Source: Mesorhizobium shangrilense
GTDB lineage: Bacteria > Pseudomonadota > Alphaproteobacteria > Rhizobiales > Rhizobiaceae
DNA: 64,000 nt
NCBI RefSeq assembly: GCF_040537815.1
Contig: NZ_JBEWSZ010000001.1
Span: 248,001-312,000 of the forward strand
Reading direction: 5' to 3'
Position 1 is the first letter of the stretch; each line of letters starts with the position of its first letter. Shown here piece after piece: positions 61,740-64,000 of the stretch. A program made the position numbers and the translations under genes. Below the pieces are notes generated by a model. That model did no database searches, was not told the DNA's origin, and was given only the letters and a program-made list of their open reading frames with translations.

Positions 61740-61835
61740 TCATAAACCCAGCTTCTAAGTCCATGCGGATAATGCAATCTAATCCTGCTCTGCCGGGCTG
61801 GCTATCTTCCTGTGATCAACACAGGAGTTTTTGAC

Positions 61836-62690
61836 ATGACACAGGTTTGGTTCATCACCGGCGCCGGGCGCGGCATGGGCGCGGATATCGCCAGGGCGGC
61901 CTTGGCGGCCGGGCACGGAGTGGTCGCCACCGGCCGCGACCCCGACAAGCTGGCCAAGGCGTTGGGGGCATCCGCGAACATGCTCGCGGTGAGGCTAGAC
62001 GTGACGAAGCCCGCGGAGGCCGAGGCCGCCGTCAAGGCCGCGATCGAGCGGTTCGGGCGCATCGACGTGCTCATCAACAATGCCGCGAGTTTTTACGCCG
62101 GCTTCTTCGAGGAACTGACGCCCATGCAGATAGAGCTGCAACTGGCGACGAGCCTGATCGGCCCGATGAATGTCGCCCGCGCGGTGCTGCCGGTCATGCG
62201 CGGGCAGCGCGGCGGGCGTATCATCTCGATCTCGTCCAGCGCGGGCCTCACCGGGTTCGAATTCTGCGCCGCCTACGCGGCCTCGAAGTTCGGCCTCGAA
62301 GGCTGGATGGAGTCGCTGCAGGCCGAGGTCGAGCCGTTCGGCATCGAGACGATGACCGTCAACCCGGGCTTTTTTCGCACCGAACTGCTGACCGAGGAAT
62401 CGACGAACTACGCCGCGCCGCTGGTCGAGGATTACAACGAGCGCCGGACGCAGCAGCTGGAATCCTGGAAGGGCTACAATGGCAAGCAATCCGGCGACCC
62501 GGCCAAGCTGGCGCGGGCGCTGGTGACGCTGGCCGGAGAGGCGGTGCTGCCACGGCGATTCATCGCCGGCGCCGATGCCATTGAAACGGCTGAACAAAAA
62601 CTCGCCGTGCTGCGGCAGCAGATCGACGCCTATCGGGCGCTGTCGACGTCGCTGGCGTTCGACGGGGCCAGTGTCTCTGCCGTGGAATGA
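61836..62690 (+). CDS. SDR-family oxidoreductase
   Basis: The 284-aa protein begins MTQVWFITGAGRGMGADIAR (Rossmann TGxxxGxG), with NNAA and a proper catalytic Tyr-x3-Lys in YAASKFGLEG. Unlike the SDR at 13785, this one keeps all active-site residues. ACAGGAGTTTTTGAC precedes the ATG at 61836 (61812 is an alternative with a weaker signal). Divergent from a LysR regulator. Substrate unknown. Confidence 0.88.
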   Translation: MTQVWFITGAGRGMGADIARAALAAGHGVVATGRDPDKLAKALGASANMLAVRLDVTKPAEAEAAVKAAIERFGRIDVLINNAASFYAGFFEELTPMQIELQLATSLIGPMNVARAVLPVMRGQRGGRIISISSSAGLTGFEFCAAYAASKFGLEGWMESLQAEVEPFGIETMTVNPGFFRTELLTEESTNYAAPLVEDYNERRTQQLESWKGYNGKQSGDPAKLARALVTLAGEAVLPRRFIAGADAIETAEQKLAVLRQQIDAYRALSTSLAFDGASVSAVE

Positions 62691-62731
62691 TGGATCGCCC
62701 GCCGACTGTCATCGGGCATCAATAATCCCAC

Positions 62732-62757
62732 GGAACGAAGCATGGGCGCGAGCCGTT
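62732..62757 (+). promoter_or_regulatory. Candidate EcfG/RpoE2 general-stress promoter
   Basis: GGAAC at 62732-62736, 17 bases, CGTT at 62754-62757: an exact EcfG-type match. It is 53 bases upstream of the secreted-repeat gene at 62810. Confidence 0.6.
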
Positions 62758-62809
62758 GGTTTCATGGCGGCGTTTGACCGCCCAACGATAATACAAAGGA
62801 ATGACCGAC

Positions 62810-63187
62810 ATGAAACGCATTGTATTTGGACTAGCGGCCGTACTCATGACGGCTGGTACAAGTTTTGCAGCCGAACCGGCGATGATGACGAAAACGCCGA
62901 ACGGCAACATTTATACCAATGCCAAGGGCATGACGCTCTACACCTTCGACAAGGACAAGGCGGGCAAGTCCGCCTGCTATGATGCGTGCGCGGCCACCTG
63001 GCCCGCGCTCAAGGCTGACGCCAAGGCGAAGGCGGAAGGCAAATGGAGTGTCGTGGAGCGCACCGGCGGCGGCAAGATGTGGGCGTATGACGGAAAGCCG
63101 CTCTATACATATGCCAAGGACAAGAAGGCCGGCGACACGACCGGAGAGGGCGTTGGCGGTGTCTGGCACACGGCCAAGGCCAGCTAA
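62810..63187 (+). CDS. Secreted protein with Yx(FWY)xxD repeats (Lipoprotein_15/COG4315)
   Basis: The 125-aa product has a signal peptide (GLAAVLMTAGTSFA|AEP) and repeats with LYTFDKDKAGKSACYDACAA and LYTYAKDKKAGDTTGEGVGG, the Yx(FWY)xxD signature. No lipobox Cys is seen. The family is secreted and uncharacterised. The start at 62810 has AAAGGA with correct spacing (62801 is too close). EcfG-like promoter upstream; hairpin terminator downstream. Confidence 0.88.
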   Translation: MKRIVFGLAAVLMTAGTSFAAEPAMMTKTPNGNIYTNAKGMTLYTFDKDKAGKSACYDACAATWPALKADAKAKAEGKWSVVERTGGGKMWAYDGKPLYTYAKDKKAGDTTGEGVGGVWHTAKAS

Positions 63188-63202
63188 GGTCGGCGAGATC
63201 AC

Positions 63203-63228
63203 CAGCGGCGCCCCGGGGGGCGCCGCTG
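63203..63228 (+). terminator. Hairpin terminator
   Basis: A perfect 12-bp GC-rich stem CAGCGGCGCCCC / GGGGCGCCGCTG with a 2-base loop, 15 bases after the stop of the secreted-repeat gene. No T-run. Confidence 0.55.
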
Positions 63229-63273
63229 CCTGACGATGCCCAGCGTTGTTTCGGGGGCACGGGGTCGCAGGCC

Positions 63274-63522
63274 ATGACAAGAAACGAGGTACCCGTGCAA
63301 AAACCTTATGAACCGGCCTACTTCGCCAGGAAGCACGGGATTACGCAGGCCCAGGCGCGGGAGATCACCAGGGAGTTCGGCCCGTCGCGTGTCAGGTGCG
63401 ACATCGCCGCCCAGGATCTAAACCTTGCCCTTCAAGAGCTGCCGGTTGTGGGCGCCCACCAGCGTCTGTGCCTTCGATACCGACAGAACATCTGGTTTCT
63501 CGAACCCGAAACGACGGTCTAA
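63274..63522 (+). CDS. Small DUF3606-like protein with a non-family tail
   Basis: The 82-aa frame has a family-like N-terminal part: PYEPAYFARKHGITQAQARE, then ITREFGPSRVRCDIAA. This is the short DUF3606-like helix-turn-helix type of rhizobial protein. After about residue 46 the sequence no longer matches the short family pattern (ending LRYRQNIWFLEPETTV), which may be a natural extension or the result of a lost stop or frameshift. A GTG at 63295 is another possible start. Confidence 0.6.
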   Translation: MTRNEVPVQKPYEPAYFARKHGITQAQAREITREFGPSRVRCDIAAQDLNLALQELPVVGAHQRLCLRYRQNIWFLEPETTV

Positions 63523-63674
63523 CCCCAGGAAACACGCGGGCTGCTTGTCCTGATCGGTAAGCGCTCAAACGCGCCAGCCGGGATTCATTCGGGAACCTTC
63601 GCCCGTCACTGAAGGTTGATGTACCGGGCTGGGCGGGCAAATATGCCAAAGCCGAGCCAGAGCGACAGAAAAAA

Positions 63675-63917
63675 ATGAATGAGCTCGATCAGGTGCAGTG
63701 CGAAATCGTCACTGCCGACCTTCTCTACGCAAGAGTCGTCCACGAATATAACTATCAGGCCTTGAAGCTGAGCAAGAGCCTGCGGCCACAGCAATGGTGG
63801 GGGCCGCTGGCGGAGGCTATTCCATCCGTTTTGCTGCTGGGATGCTTTTCGGCGCTGGACCAGGCGAGTTTTGATCTGGGCCGGATCATCGCGGGCTCGC
63901 GCCAAGGTCGGCGCTAG
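63675..63917 (+). CDS. Possible small protein of unknown function (80 aa)
   Basis: MNELDQVQCEIVTADLLYAR, then a helical run and a hydrophobic stretch (IPSVLLLGCFSALDQASF). The ribosome binding site is poor (A-rich upstream) and no family is recognised. Listed because the frame is clean and codon use is normal; it may be spurious. Confidence 0.35.
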   Translation: MNELDQVQCEIVTADLLYARVVHEYNYQALKLSKSLRPQQWWGPLAEAIPSVLLLGCFSALDQASFDLGRIIAGSRQGRR

Positions 63918-63960
63918 AGAGCCTGTTCCATCCCGATGGAATCGGATGGGGTTCGCTTTG

Positions 63961-64000
63961 TTTGAACATGATCTCCTCCGAAAAACGGGCTCCGCTTTTC
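63961..64000. repeat. GAACATGATC-type palindromic repeat, cut by the window end
   Basis: TTTGAACATGATCTCCTCCG then AAAAACGGGCTCCGCTTTTC matches the left two thirds of the element at 38789-38863. The right end lies outside the window. Confidence 0.7.

Noticed and set aside
59448..61745. A 765-codon open frame on the plus strand
   Set aside because: It runs antisense through both the FAD-linked oxidase and the LysR gene, which have clear motifs; no domain or start signal supports it.

Overview
The window is a GC-rich alphaproteobacterial chromosome segment, most likely from Mesorhizobium or a close relative in the Rhizobiales. The evidence is the family content (DUF680 secreted peptides, DUF3309, DUF2934, KamA, many LysR regulators), mosaic palindromic intergenic repeats of the rhizobial RIME type, and GGAAC-N16/17-CGTT-like promoters typical of the EcfG/RpoE2 general stress sigma factor. 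No rRNA, tRNA, CRISPR array, transposase, phage or plasmid gene was seen.

Layout. 0-2.7 kb: the 3' part of an amidase, a tiny lipoprotein, a porin C-terminal remnant, a secreted protein and a DUF3309 peptide. 2.7-9.7 kb: a divergent hexitol cluster (tagatose-type kinase, GatZ-family protein, solute-binding protein, SDR polyol dehydrogenase, zinc polyol dehydrogenase, LacI regulator) that fits galactitol/altritol catabolism through tagatose but has no permease or ATPase genes. 9.8-12 kb: a PAS-PAS-GGDEF-EAL protein. 12-25 kb: regulator/enzyme pairs (LysR-monooxygenase, SDR-LysR, Lrp-ornithine cyclodeaminase), an overlapping convergent pair of unknown genes at 15.6-17 kb, a DAO-family oxidase with a peptide-binding protein, a beta-lactamase-like hydrolase, an AraC regulator and an NAD-dependent epimerase. 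25-30.4 kb: a DUF1275 protein, a P-loop kinase, and a MarR-controlled hydroxycinnamate (ferulate/coumarate) CoA ligase and hydratase-lyase pair with two clear operators, then a BKACE-family protein. 30.6-35.9 kb: a di-heme peroxidase, a phosphatase/phospholipase behind a PHO-box-like site, an SMR pump with its TetR repressor and operator, and a quinone reductase. 36-38.8 kb: a LysR regulator and small secreted proteins.

38.9-42.4 kb is an alkylation-damage operon: ada, alkB, a small unknown gene, an ogt-like methyltransferase and a 2OG-Fe(II) oxygenase, mostly overlapping. Next to it on the opposite strand (42.5-44.8 kb) is a compact three-gene cassette: two paralogous three-helix membrane proteins, one with a Cys-containing domain predicted to be periplasmic, and a periplasmic-binding-protein homologue ending in a six-Cys tail. 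A decayed second copy of the oxygenase 3' end lies beyond the cassette. This cassette is the best candidate in the window for an undescribed system.

45-64 kb: a PHB-depolymerase-type esterase, stress genes behind EcfG-like promoters (DUF892, PRC-barrel, Yx(FWY)xxD-repeat protein), an ABC-F ATPase, an acyl-CoA synthetase, a KamA-type radical SAM enzyme, DUF680 paralogues around a Tat-exported metallo-beta-lactamase/TPR/DoxX group, a frameshifted DUF2934 gene beside a heptamer tandem repeat, an FAD-linked oxidase, and a LysR-SDR pair. Start codons were moved downstream of the longest open frame wherever a ribosome binding site or family N-terminus supported it.
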